A stretch of DNA of 64,000 nucleotides from Pseudo-nitzschia pungens (lineage: Eukaryota; Bacillariophyta; Bacillariophyceae; Bacillariales; Bacillariaceae), in the NCBI GenBank assembly GCA_037355855.1, contig CM074761.1, positions 1,054,001 to 1,118,000 of the forward strand. The letters are read 5' to 3'. Positions 44,728 through 56,100 of the stretch are shown in pieces. Positions within the stretch are counted from its first letter, which is position 1, and each line of letters begins with the position of its first letter. The notes under the pieces are model-generated. The model did no database searches, was not told where the DNA came from, and was given only the letters and a program-made list of their open reading frames with translations. A program made the translations under genes and the position numbers.

Positions 44728-45411
44728 CTCTGGCTTCGTTTCGGTGCGTCGTGTTTTTAAAATGCCAAGGTCCTGGGGACGAAGATTGTTCTGATCTCTC
44801 TTTCGTGACTCTTTCAACAGTTGCGCGGTACTGGAATCATACCACGTCGATCATCGTGATCTTAAAATAATACGGACATGGGGGATTGGTCGTACGTTGA
44901 GCTGACGGTAGGATACTCAGGAGGGCAGAGGATGATCGATCGATGATCGGATGATCAATGGCATCATAATGAAAAAAAATACTGGAAAAATGCAGTATTT
45001 TGAATACTGTCAGTTTTTGGATCAACGAAGTAAAAGAAAAATTGCTAAAATTTACTCGTACGTATGCATAGATATTCATTGGATGTATGACACTACGATT
45101 CATATTGTACACGAAGCATGATGTCTCATGATTGATGAAAAGCTGGCTTGAAGCAGGTAAACTACGTATTACAAGCATGGGGTCAGGGATGATATCATTA
45201 CATTGGACAGTAGAACACTTGAGTCCAACACTATTCAAAATGTGACGGACTTCACAATGTGTTTGGTTGATCATGATCAACCGTCGCTTAATAATTTGTT
45301 GCCCGTCAACATGATGACGACAAAGGGCGTCATTCAACTACTCTTTACAAGCATTTTCTCTTGGTTGTTTAAAAATATACGATCTATATTACAATTACAG
45401 ATTGTTCAAAA
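44728..45411. other. Intergenic region
   Basis: About 680 bp between two minus-strand photosynthesis-related genes; it should contain the tocopherol cyclase promoter. A 166-codon minus-strand frame here starts without ATG support and has no domain, so I do not call it. Confidence 0.45.
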
Positions 45412-46197
45412 TTAGCAGATGATGCCTTCCCCGCATGCGGCATATGGATTTTCGCCATTGTAAACTTTGGAGTAAAAGTCAAAAGTTTCTAAGATTGTTC
45501 TGTGGTTGACAAGTTCCTGGGCGCACATACCAGCAGCGCCGATCATTGCCAATCTTCCGTTTTGCAATTCCCGTGTTTGCATGTTTCGGAACGCCTTGGG
45601 GTCAGTTGGTTTCAAACCAAGTGGATCAAAGCCAACGTCCCCAGGGTAGTAGTTGTCACGAAGAGTCCACAGAGTGGTGGTCCACGAACCCAAGTTTGGT
45701 TCGACCCATCCAATTTGAGCTCGGCGAAGTTCGGCTGCTGCGATACCGACGGTCAACAACGCAAATGCTGGAAGGGGGACTTGTTGCAGTTGATCGTTGG
45801 CAGGTCCGACCAAACCGAATGGTCCTCCTGTGGCCTCACCAGCGAGGTACCCAACGCAGGCCAACATGGCCACACGGCCGTGCATCACTTCGGCCTCACG
45901 GTTTCGCTTGACTTCGTTGAGAGAAATTCCATCGCGAGAGAATCCAATGGGATCGAAATATCCGGTTGGAGCAATGGCTCCTGGGAGTCCGTAGCATGGA
46001 AGACTGTCATCGGGAACCCATCCATTGATTGGCGTGGGGGCAACAACCTCAACCGGAGTTTCGACTTCGTCCGGTGTCAAGTCGAGTTGGACTTCTTCAG
46101 CGGTAGAGCGGAGTGCCGTGTTCATAGAGTTCGCAGAAAGAGGTGCGAAGGCAGAAGCAGCTGTGATAGCGCTGGATAGAACAACAAGTTTCATCAT
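45412..46197 (-). CDS. Fucoxanthin-chlorophyll a/c-binding light-harvesting protein (FCP/LHC)
   Basis: The 261-residue protein starts MMKLVVLSSAITAASAFAP; signal peptide cleavage before Phe17 in the classic ASAFAP motif predicts import through the four membranes of a secondary plastid. Three LHC membrane helices are present: helix 1 around EVMHGRVAMLACVGYLAGE, helix 2 around PAFALLTVGIAAAELRR, helix 3 around ELQNGRLAMIGAAGMCAQEL. The paired Glu-His/Arg chlorophyll ligands of helices 1 and 3 are intact. It works as thylakoid antenna, binding chlorophyll a, c and fucoxanthin. I cannot decide the subfamily (Lhcf, Lhcr or other). Either of the first two ATGs (46197 or 46194) may be used. It is divergently arranged with the triose-phosphate carrier, sharing an 821-bp intergenic region. 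Confidence 0.95.
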   Translation of the reverse strand: MMKLVVLSSAITAASAFAPLSANSMNTALRSTAEEVQLDLTPDEVETPVEVVAPTPINGWVPDDSLPCYGLPGAIAPTGYFDPIGFSRDGISLNEVKRNREAEVMHGRVAMLACVGYLAGEATGGPFGLVGPANDQLQQVPLPAFALLTVGIAAAELRRAQIGWVEPNLGSWTTTLWTLRDNYYPGDVGFDPLGLKPTDPKAFRNMQTRELQNGRLAMIGAAGMCAQELVNHRTILETFDFYSKVYNGENPYAACGEGIIC

Positions 46198-47018
46198 TTT
46201 TCTTTTCTTCGGAATGCTTTCTTAGAATGGTATTCTTCGATTTGTGAGCATTATAGGGCGAGCAATCGAAAATGGTGATTTGTTACTCTTCCATCTTTCT
46301 CAAGCAACATCACGAAGAAAAATTTTCGAAACCGTCAGTGCTTTCTACTGAGATAAATTGCCGCCTGTTTGCTTGCTCATCCTGCTCGGTGGTGGGGTCA
46401 GTGATGGTATCTTCGTGAGTTGTCAATGATACGCAAGTTACATCTTTTTTTCGTCAACTGGTAAGGCTTACGGTACGATAATTGTGATTACGACTACCCA
46501 CGACAGAGTCACTGTCTGCTGATGAGTTGTTTCGGTGGATGTGTTGCCTGTCGAGTGAATTTCGTGCCGCCATTCATGCTTACCGTACGTCCATCCGTCA
46601 ATCTTTCAGTCAATCACATTTTGGGGGGGGGGGGTTACAGTATTCAGGGGAAAACTTGAAAAGTCGAAACGGTTCGGGTTTTTAGTCTTTTCAACAAATC
46701 TCAATCGAATCGAATGAATCTCGCATCTCGGGGCCCATTCAATACTTTGTTGTCCTAAATTGTTCTTAGAAATGATTGGATGCATGAACGCCACGTGTTT
46801 GACAATCTCAACCTATCAATGTCAAGCTCTACTGATAGATAGCCGTTTTAAACCTCCGAGACATCGCTGGAAAAGCATTCGAAACTCGCCAATCAAGCGG
46901 AAATGATACAACTTCAGTTGATGTCCCCCTTAAAGACACCGAAAGCCCTCGTAAAAATACTATCCGATTGATCGTTGGATCCGCAACTGTCACTTATTTC
47001 AAACAGGAATATTTCAAG
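46198..47018. other. Divergent promoter region of FCP and carrier genes
   Basis: This 821-bp region separates two divergent genes linked to photosynthetic metabolism. It holds a run of twelve G at 46623-46634 and one GTAAGGCTTACGG copy of the dispersed motif near 46461. No coding sequence is supported. Confidence 0.5.
46623..46634. repeat. G12 homopolymer
   Basis: Twelve consecutive G residues, the longest G run seen in the window, in the FCP/carrier divergent region. Confidence 0.8.
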
Positions 47019-48296
47019 ATGTCTACCGATAAAGGTTCTCCTTCCGCTGCCAAGCTTGTAAGTCGAGAAAATGCGACGTTGTTGTCCGTGTCACGATGAC
47101 TACCATGCAGATTTGCAGTAAAATTACAATGACACGCTGTGTCTGCGGGTGGAGATGTAAAGTGTCCTTGCAATATTACAACAAATGATATATTGCGACA
47201 CAAAATGGTCTCTTTCAAGGATGTCGAAATGGCTTTCTGTATTCTGTTCCTCAATTTTCTTTTCTTGGTCGATTTCGGTTGTCATACGTCATACGTCATT
47301 TGATTCATTTTTCGCAAAATCCAATGAACCCTTCGGGAAATACCATTTTTCAATTTTAGGCATTCCTTGTAGTTGCTTGGTATGCTGGCAACACCTTCTA
47401 CAATGTCTACAACAAGAAGGCAACCAACATGATCCACGCCCACTGGTTCGTCGCCTGCGCCCAGTTGGTTGTTGGAATTGTTTGGAGTGCCGTCATGTGG
47501 GGAACCGGATTGCGTAAAAAACCCAACCTTACCAGCGAGGATATCTCTAGCTGCATCCCTATCGGTATGTGCGCTTGCCTCGCCCATGCTGGATCCGTTC
47601 TTGCTTCCTGCCGTTGGTGCTGTTTCCTTTGCGCAAATTGTCAAGGCTTGCGAACCCGCTTTCGCAGCCGTTATTGGTTTGCTCATCCCTCCAACGGACA
47701 TCAAGCCACTCTTGGCCTACGCCATGCTTATCCCCATCGTTGGTGGAGTTGGTCTTGCCTGTGTCAAAGAAGGAAAGGGTGTTGATATCAACGTTGCCGC
47801 TTTCATGTGGGCCTCTTTGGCCAATGTTGCCGCCGCTTTGAAGGGAAAGCTTGGATCCGGCGTTACCAAGAAGCTAAAGGGCAATCCAGAAAAGAACATG
47901 GACTCCGCCAACGTCTACGCTGTCATGAACATCATTTCTTTCTTGTGCACCGTCCCATTCGTTGTCATCCAAGAACTTCCTACATTGGATGTTGAATGGA
48001 ACAAGGCTGTTGAAGAACACGGTCTTCAGCCTCTTTTGATCAACATTGGTTTGTCGGGATTCTTTTTCTACATCTACAATGAATTCGCCTTTGCTTTCAC
48101 GGCATCCGTTGGAGCCGTTACCTCTTCTGTATTGAACACCGCCAAGCGTGTCATCATTATTGTTGTTTCCACCATCGTCTTCCAGGAGCCCATGGAACGA
48201 AACACTGTTTTGGGATCTGCCATTGCCATTGGAGGAACTTTCGGATATTCTTTGGCCTCAAAGAAGAAGTCTGCCTCCAAGGCGAAGACAGCCTAA
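47019..48296 (+). CDS. Triose-phosphate-translocator-like (TPT/NST family) carrier, two exons, apparent +1 frameshift
   Basis: Exon 1 (47019-47057) encodes MSTDKGSPSAAKL and ends at GTAAGT; exon 2 (47360-48296) begins AFLVVAWYAGNTFYNVYNKK, the start of the first TPT helix. The family core is clear: AVSFAQIVKACEPAFAA, LIPIVGGVGLACVKE, GFFFYIYNEFAF and TAKRVIIIVVSTIVF with the substrate-binding Lys-Arg. At 47606-47609 one extra base (around GCTTCCTGCC) must be skipped to join GSVLAS to AVGAVSFAQ; with it removed the spacing fits the family exactly. The short 13-residue hydrophilic start has no plastid bipartite signal, which in diatom carriers suits an outer (ER-continuous) plastid membrane or other endomembrane location. 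It probably exchanges phosphorylated sugars for phosphate. The Lys-rich tail SKAKTA could retain it in ER-type membranes. Confidence 0.9.
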
Positions 48297-48682
48297 GTGA
48301 AGTAAGAGTAAAAATTAGGTTCTGTTTTTGTACTTTTGATTACCTTTTCGTAGATCACCTTCACTGAGTGGACTGGATTTGTGGTTGTGTTTTGTTTTGA
48401 CGAATGCGAGTAATTATTAGAAGGGATATTCCTGTTACGATGCCGTGATCACTAGTAAACAACGAAGGATTCTCTCGTAGCAAGCGCTAAAATTTTCTTA
48501 ACTGCTACCTATATTCTAAACTGCGGCCGATAAAATAAAAGTAATGATGTGATCTGTGATTCTTCGAAGTAGCATGGTCGTAATGATTGAAACCCCATCG
48601 ATGAGTTTCAAGATGGATTTTGCGGTCATGATCAAGTTAGTGCCAAATACAAAACGAACCATCAGGTCGTTCAATGTAGAAT
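48297..48682. other. Convergent intergenic region
   Basis: About 390 bp between two convergent stop codons. AT-rich 3'-flank sequence; I see nothing else. Confidence 0.45.
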
Positions 48683-49603
48683 TCATCTTTTCTCCATCAT
48701 CGATCTTAGATCATCAGCGGTAAGTTCGCGGTCCAAAGGTCGTTTTTCGTTGAGGGCCGAAGCAAGTGCTTCTAATTGTTTCGACAACTTCGAAAGACTA
48801 CATGAATCACAACATCCACTTTCTCTGTTACCACCAACTGCACCACTGTCAGATGTGACAATCATTGGAACGCTGTGAGCTGTGTTGGTGTTCTGAGAAG
48901 TCTCTGTCGCTACTGCAGTTTCTTCCTGGTCTAAACAAGGCTTTGGTGTGATTTCAATTTCGCCGCTCCTAATGAAACTCGGTATGTCTATTTCAAATTT
49001 CTCCCCGGGCTTTAAGTCTGGTATTTCGTATCGAAACACAGCTTCCTGTCCAGGTGCTTCTGCTAATACAGTTTCCATCGTGTGTATTCCACGTTGTCGA
49101 AATAGTTGCGGGTCGACTCTGTTTAGAACCTGCCCCCAAACGTATATGGCTAATTCCTCGACAGTTGCGTGTACAATCGGCAACATTGCGCAATCATCGT
49201 ACGGCATTTCAAATCTTGCTCCGTCTTCACACGTAAGCACCACGGATTTCGTATTCGCTTCTGAATCAACTATTTGCATGTCGATTACATCCGATTGCGT
49301 CGGACACAAAAACCTTTCATTGAGCTCTTTGCAGACAACTTTTACAACTTTTTTTACATCCCCAAAATCCAAAACATATCCATCGGAACTTATTTGACGA
49401 GATCCCAGCAATCGCAAACCTACGGTGTAGTTGTGACCGTGCAGACGTTCTCGAAAGCCTCGAAAGGCTACGAAATGGGCAGCGTTGAATTTGAAATCCG
49501 CTTTAGCCTAATTCATGGCATTAACATTGAGATGCACAGGAAGGAAAATGTGAGTCTCACTCAAGCTATACAGTGGAAGTTCCGATGATGACAACCTCAT
49601 CAT
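48683..49603 (-). CDS. 6-pyruvoyl-tetrahydropterin synthase-fold enzyme with E-x2-HGH motif
   Basis: Exon 1 (49603-49561) and exon 2 (49500-48683) flank a 60-bp GTGAGA...AAAG intron and give 286 residues. The zinc ligands are visible: His23 in FNAAHFVAF, and His35 and His37 in ERLHGHNY. GYVLDFGDVKKVVK, VHATVEELAIYVW and a final strand TVLAEAPGQEAVFRYE are typical of the PTPS/QueD fold. The residue at the usual catalytic Cys position is not Cys; Glu32 lies in an E-x2-HGH arrangement, as I recall from PTPS-III enzymes that make 6-hydroxymethyl-dihydropterin for folate. The usual Asp-His pair (LDH) also reads LNER. The C-terminal 80 residues, with a Cys-rich CCDSC motif and helices, are an extension. 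Role in pterin or folate metabolism is therefore likely but the exact reaction is inferred. Confidence 0.82.
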
Positions 49604-50937
49604 CACGGCACTGTCACTTTTTCACAGCACTGCCCTGGAAGAAAGAAAAAAATGCATCCCTTTCGTCAAAGCAGTAAGTTACGGTGTCATATTTTTCTGT
49701 CGCTTACCACGTAGATTTCGAAATTCGTCGCATACATGGACGAAAAGGTGTTTGAAGAAGACAAAGACATTTTCAAATGCTAGATAGTCGTATTCTTGCT
49801 TCTGTTGCTATTTCCAAGGCTACGGCTGATCTTCGACTGTCGCTCCTCGAGTCACCGATTACCGCAAAAGTCTGATGTTGGTGTCTTTTCGACCGTGATC
49901 CGATGCAGATTGCAGATGAGTGGACTTCGTTTGTGATGTGTGTGATGGAATGATTGATGATTCATTGATGATTCATTCATTCTTGTGTTAGGATTGGAGA
50001 TTGATTTCAGTCCCTAATCGCTGGTGAATAAATCCATTTTGAAAATGCTCACTAGGTCACCTTACGGTAATTACGTAGCATAACGGTACTTGTACGTACA
50101 CGGAGGTATTCACCTGCGTGTTAGGTATCGGCATATTACATACTGATACCTTGGTTCTTTGGTTTTTTTCTATTTTTTTGAGCGGCTACGGGATACCAAA
50201 CAATCCAGAAAGTCTCTGGTAAGGGTTTAGGCCTTACTCGTATACGTAAGTATTGGTACTGTACGGTCTATCTTTCGAAAAAAAAATACTCGTCCAGAAT
50301 TGTGCCATCTCGTTCGAGATACCGGTATTTGTGGAAAAGAATGCAGCGAAGTGTGATCTTATTAGATTTCGTGTACGATACCGTAGGAGTGAAGTGAGTG
50401 GCGAGTGGGGTGAGTGAGGTCTGTAACTTGTAGTACGAAGTAAGGCTAGAAGTAAAAATAAGGTCACAATTTTTCTGCCAACCTTGAAATTTGTGATCCA
50501 CGTGCTTTTACGGAGTCCGCACGGTGCTCCGGTAGGTAACAAAATGGAAATCATTTCGATGATACCCGGTTCGTACGGCAGTTTGTATTTTTTTGTAAGG
50601 TTTACGGATTACGAAGTAATTTACGAAGTATTTTTTATTCTTGGTCTCAAAATTCTTTCATTTCCATCATGTGTCGGAATTCTGACAGAAAACACGTGAC
50701 AAAAAATCGTACCCAATGTTCTGTTCAATTTCGGTTTCCTGCCCTAACTCCAAACGGAACAAGATGTCAAATAACTCTTCGATTCGCAGTGGGGTCGCAA
50801 AGAAAGCAAACTATTGTACTACCCGTTAATAAAGAAGATTCACCGTACGTACCCCAGGCATTGTGCTATGTGGCTTACGGAGTCAATGTCTATCTCACTT
50901 ATGCATTATCGGATTTGAACAGAAAACTTATTTGCAA
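49604..50937. other. Divergent intergenic region
   Basis: About 1.3 kb between the PTPS-like and methyltransferase genes. Several dispersed motif copies lie at about 50065-50100 and 50590-50630 together with ACGAAGTA-type units. No gene is supported. Confidence 0.5.
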
Positions 50938-52262
50938 ATGTCGTTGGAAAGCAGGACATTAGAACTTCAAGACGCGTCCTTGTCGTCGCGAAAAATAGCG
51001 CTTCTTCGGATTGATAGCATGACGCAGGAAAAAGAATCCAAAGGCGCTAGCAGCGAGAGGAACGACATATATGTAGGTGGTCTTGCAAACGAGCTCAATG
51101 GCCTCTTGCGAGAGGCCCTATTGGAATGGGATTCCGCAAGCAATCCATCGCAGTTATTGAGGGTGCTAAAGATTATCGAGAACGTCACAACCAACGATGA
51201 GACCTTGTCGGAAGAAATTGACACGACCGAGGGATTTCGAGATACCTTGCAAAAAGTAAGGCGGTTGCAGCAACTGGGAGAAGGCAATAGTGACCTTTTC
51301 AAGTCCATGCAAGATGTTGCCATCCAAATCGAAACCTCCTTATCCAAACTGGAAACCGTTGACAAAACGATTCCCTTCACTGAATCTGAGATAAAAGAGC
51401 GACTGCCTTTGGTTATTAACATCTCTCGACAAAGTAGTAATCGGGACGATTTGAATATAATGGTTCATCAAGTAACATCTGAAAAAGAAACAGAAACCCA
51501 TGACACCGGTTACGTAATGTGGCCCGCGTCGGTGATTTTGTCACGATACATCGCTCAAAATCCGTCTTTTGTTTTGGATCTTGTCGATGGTAATCACGGG
51601 GATGTGCTCGAGTTGGGAGCAGGATGTGGGTTGGTTGGTCTGACGGTCGCTGCAATGATCAGAAATTTGAACCAGGGGAGATGCGAAGAGTCCAAGAACG
51701 AGTGCAGCCCGTTGGCTCCGAGCGTCATTTTCACCGATTATCTTCCCATGGTGCTGGAGAATGTTCAGCGAAACATTTGGCTGAATGGATTCGACAAAAG
51801 TTCTGCACGGGTGGCTGGACTTGACTTTTTCGATCAACCCGGAAATTACGACAGCGAGTACGATAGCTCGCAACCCAATTGGATCGACATGACTGGGAGT
51901 CAAGCAGCCCCAGGTGCGTCTCGTGGTTGCTGCCGACATTCTTCCCTACTCGAGCGATAGTGCGAATGTTAGCAAACACGATTTTTGCTGCCCTCGTGGA
52001 GGGTGGGAAAGCGTTTTTGATATCTCCCGGTGAAATCAAGCGATTTGGGGTGGGTGACTTTCCCGACGCCTGTCGCAATGCCGGTTTGGAAATCTCGATC
52101 CTGCGCGTCGATGTTGTTGATTCTGGCAATGGCCTTTGCGAGGATAATGTCAAGGTCAAAGAAACCCCCGTGGAGTACCTCGATCAGGACCTTCATTTGT
52201 TCGAGGATAATTTCAACCAACTTTACATTTTCGAGATTGAAAAACCCTCGAGTTCAAAGTAG
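50938..52262 (+). CDS. METTL21-like (methyltransferase family 16) protein methyltransferase, two apparent +1 frameshifts
   Basis: ATG 50938 opens a frame with a helical N-terminal domain of about 180 residues, then the seven-beta-strand methyltransferase: TGYVMWPASVILSRYI, the SAM-binding motif I VLELGAGCGLVGLTVA, and the acidic loop IFTDYLPMVLENVQRNI. After GSQAAP the frame ends, but a second frame continues QVRLVVAADILPYSSDSA (motif IV), and a third continues NTIFAALVEGGKAFLISPGE to the stop at 52262. Each switch needs removal of one base: one C of CCCC at 51908-51911 and one A near 51965. A 65-bp GTGCGT...TTAG stretch between the switch points could be spliced in frame, but that would delete motif IV. 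These enzymes methylate lysines of proteins such as chaperones or elongation factors; the target is unknown. Confidence 0.78.
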
Positions 52263-53173
52263 AGGAGTTGTGAAGGACTATTATTTGTTGGAGGCATAGT
52301 GAACCTTTCGCGAGAGCTTCGTCTTTTCCTTCAGAATAGAGATTCCTCTGACCAAGCGAAAGACTGTTGGAGAATTCACCAGCTTATTCGTGTGGGGATC
52401 ATTTTGTTCATTGACATGATGTGCTCTAGCCCGGTGCCATGAACACGATGCTTCATGTGTATTGGTTATCATTATTTTTGAAATACATCATACATGAACA
52501 GAGACAGAATGGCGCGCATGGGGCTAGTGCCCGGATGTGGCGGCCTTTTGCCAGCATAATAAACTCCAGCATACCCATCACTATTTCAATAGTGACAGCT
52601 TTTCCACAATTAATTTTTGTAATGAAATGAATAATACTCCAACATGTTTTCTGTGATAAACATAGCATGCGTGTAGGCGGGCTAAGGACATTTTTTTTCA
52701 TTGCATTGGATCCGTGGGTTCTGTGAAAAGCACTGAATTTGTGTGTTTTGCTTCGATGCCATTGCGGCTTGAGAAAGACTTTAGCAACAGGAAGGAGTTC
52801 TTTTAGTTAGCTGGCAATTCCGGGAGGTTTCCTTTTGTGCTTTGCTTCGCCTGTTGTTGCAGTTGGATTGATTATTTGATTGACAGGTACGAGGTATGAA
52901 TAGGAGATACGAGCATTACAGTATGCGGTAACCATACGAAAGGTACGGTATCTTTGCATCCTTGCGACTCTTCTTTCCGCAACAAAATCAATCATCTCAA
53001 CTAACCTTACTTCGTACTTCGTAAAATCTTACCTTTCTGTATCATCAATCATCAATCATCAATCATCAATCATCAATCAACGATCTCAGATCTCGGGAAA
53101 TTCGTTCTTCGTCCCTCGTCCCTCTTCAATTTGTTGACATTGTCACGGGTGACTCGGAAGAGAGCGAACCAAA
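52263..53173. other. Intergenic region upstream of the Dicer-like gene
   Basis: About 900 bp. One AACCTTACTTCG copy of the dispersed motif lies near 53005, followed by a 7-bp tandem repeat at 53041-53080, very close to the Dicer start. No gene is supported. Confidence 0.5.
53041..53080. repeat. ATCATCA tandem repeat (period 7)
   Basis: Five to six copies of a 7-bp unit occur about 95 bp upstream of the Dicer-like start codon, probably in its promoter or 5' UTR. Confidence 0.8.
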
Positions 53174-56100
53174 ATGGACGATGGGGAAAGCAAAATCCTC
53201 GATGCAGAGTTAGATGAAAACAGAGCCAAAGGTAACGCTGATGATGAAAGCGGTATCTGGACGGATGTGGCGAGTGAGGAAAACGACGAGGACGATTTCG
53301 ACGATGGTATCTTTGACGATGTCGACGACAGCGAAGACGGTACTCGCGGGAACGAGGACGAGAACGCGGCGACGACTTTAAACGCCAGTGAAAACGAAGA
53401 CCGCACTGAACAACGCAAGGGAAACTCGGACACCCGAAAACGAAAACGAAAAAGAAAACGGCAGGAGGACTGGTGGTTGTCCGATCGATGGCTCGGGGTG
53501 CGAAGAGCCTTGGAGCGGCGCATGAAACGAGAAGAGGAATTGGAACGGCAACGCGATCCGGAACAATTCGATGACACCGAGGATTCCGTGGTGTCCTTGG
53601 GTGCATACGGAACGCGTGGCTCGCAGCGCTTTTCTCGTCGCCGACCGAGGATTGATCACTCCGAGGTAAAGGTAACCCCTTCCATTGCCAACACCACTAA
53701 TGATCGAAACCACCGCGACGATCGTCCCGAAACTTCGGGGAAGGAGATCCCGTCATCGACACCGAGTCTAGTTGAGAATCTTGAACGCAATGATGACGAT
53801 AACTCTTCCGATCTGGAACCCGACGCAACCGATGAATGTCTGCCGGTTTCTGGAGGTTCCGACCCCAAAAGCAACGGTACAGACCGAAACGATCCCGATA
53901 GCAACTTTGCGATCGACAACGACGAGAAGCAGAGCTCGTCGTCGTCATCGTCGCCATCGTATTTCAAAGTCAACGAACGAACATTGTTTTCCGCCCCGAG
54001 ATTTCCACCGGAAATCAAGCAGGAAGCCTTCGACAGAATTTATGCCGCGATAGAAGAACCCCTCAAGCTCCTCGAAGAGCGTGGTTACGAAGCCTACAGA
54101 GAATACATGGAGGGCAATGACGACGAGATGTACAGGGACCCCGGGAGGCGCGGAGGTGATCGCAACCGAAACCAACTCCGGAGAGTCTTTCGCAACCACA
54201 ACGTCCGAAACCTCTTCCGAAAGCGCGAAAGAGACAGAGAAGAGTCAATCCGAAAGGGTTTGCGGGACGCTCTCGTCAACGGGGATCCGAGAGAATATCA
54301 ACGAACGATCTTTGAAGTAGCGAGGAAACGAAACACAATCGTAAACCTGGGGACCGGGGCCGGGAAAACACTCATCGCACTGTTGTTGATCCGGGACGTT
54401 TGGTCCACGTCGTCTTCCAGAAGCAAAGCGAACAAATCGGACGCCCAAACGATTGACACGAGCAAGGCTTCCGTTGGAGATTCCGAGGGCATACAACCCG
54501 GCAGAGAAATGGAAGGGGGCAGCTCAGGCCAGAGCAAACCACGCAAACAATACACCTTGTTTGTGGTCCCCTCTGTCGCGTTGGCCATCCAACAGAGCCT
54601 GACGCTGCGGGCAAACCTGCCAAACCTACGAATCGAAACCGCCTGCTACACCACCGCCAGCTCTAAGCGAGCACGCGCGTCTCTGGGGAGCTGCGACGTC
54701 ATCGTAGCGACACACGGTGCGATCCAAGACTTGTTGATGCACTACGGGGACACCTTTTCCATGGATCGATTCAATCTAGTGGTGATCGATGAGTGCCACT
54801 ATGCGACCGGTAGAAACCACAACTACCGGTATTTGATGGAGAAATTCTATCACCCGTTGGAGCCGGAGCAGCGCCCGCGGGTGCTGGGATTGACCGCGTC
54901 CCCGATCCTGAGCGTGAAGGAAAACCACAGTGACGAACAACTGAAAGCATTGCTCGACAATCTTGAGAAAGTGTTGGATTCGAAAATACTGAGTGCGGCG
55001 GGCCTGATTGGGACCCGAGGGAACGAACAAATCCAGAAAGATTCTGCAACGACCACGGTTCCTCCCGTTGCGAAAGTCACGAACAATCTGTTGTATCGAA
55101 TAATAGACGAGCAATCACTGAACTACCACGAGACCAACATGAATCGCACGGTTCCTTCCGCCGACAACCTAGATTTGCTACCTTCCAGGTACCGCGAATT
55201 CAGGCAACTCGAATGTCTGTACAAAGATCTGGGCCCGCTCGTGCTGTCGATCTATTGCTCGGTTGTCAGACGCGAGTTGTCCCCAAACATCTTCGAGAAC
55301 GAATCCACCCAACGATTCGAGCGTGCTTTGGATCACCTGCGCAGAGTCGAGGCATTCTGCAACCAAGAGATAAAGGTCTTGCCAAACATGGGCAGAAACG
55401 ATAAATTGCTCGCATTGGAAGAGCTCATCGAAACACTCATCGAGGAAAATGGGGCTGCAAACACCATCGGGCTCGTCTTTGTAGAACGTCGGATCACTGC
55501 AATCGCCCTCAATTGCTACTTTGCTTGGAGAAAGAAACAGATTGCTGACAGCGCCACCGGGAAGGGGGTCAAGAGCTGGAAGTTCGCAAAACATGCCCGG
55601 CGGGAGGCGGCCAAATGGGATTCAATTTTTGACCTGAAGAGCAGTCGAACCGCGGTCCACCAGAGTGACGACGGCAGTGATAACGACTACCGTGACGATC
55701 AGTTTGATGATTCAACCGATGATCCGTTTCATGTCTTTCAACGACATAGTAAAACACAAGACAGAAATCGACCAAGCAGTGCCTTTGATCCGGAAAAAAT
55801 AGTGGACGATTATTCCGATCTTTTGCACTCAGCAAATCGATTTATGGATGCTGAGAGTGACGAGGATTATGATTCTAATGATGGTACAGCGGACAAATCA
55901 CAAAAGTATTCCTCCCACAAACATGGTGAGTTGTAGCTGACATGACCCAAGTCGTCATCTTGTTTCGTTGTTTTCCCGCGATATGGCTGCTTGATATTCT
56001 GACTGCGTTGATTTTGTGATGTAGGTCGTGTTGCCGTCAAGTCTGTGGCGTTGGTCAGAAGTCCTATGCATATTTTTAACACCCTGAGCCTGACCCGGAA

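Noticed and set aside
44837..45337. A 166-codon minus-strand frame between tocopherol cyclase and FCP
   Set aside because: Low-complexity AT-rich composition, no supported start or domain.
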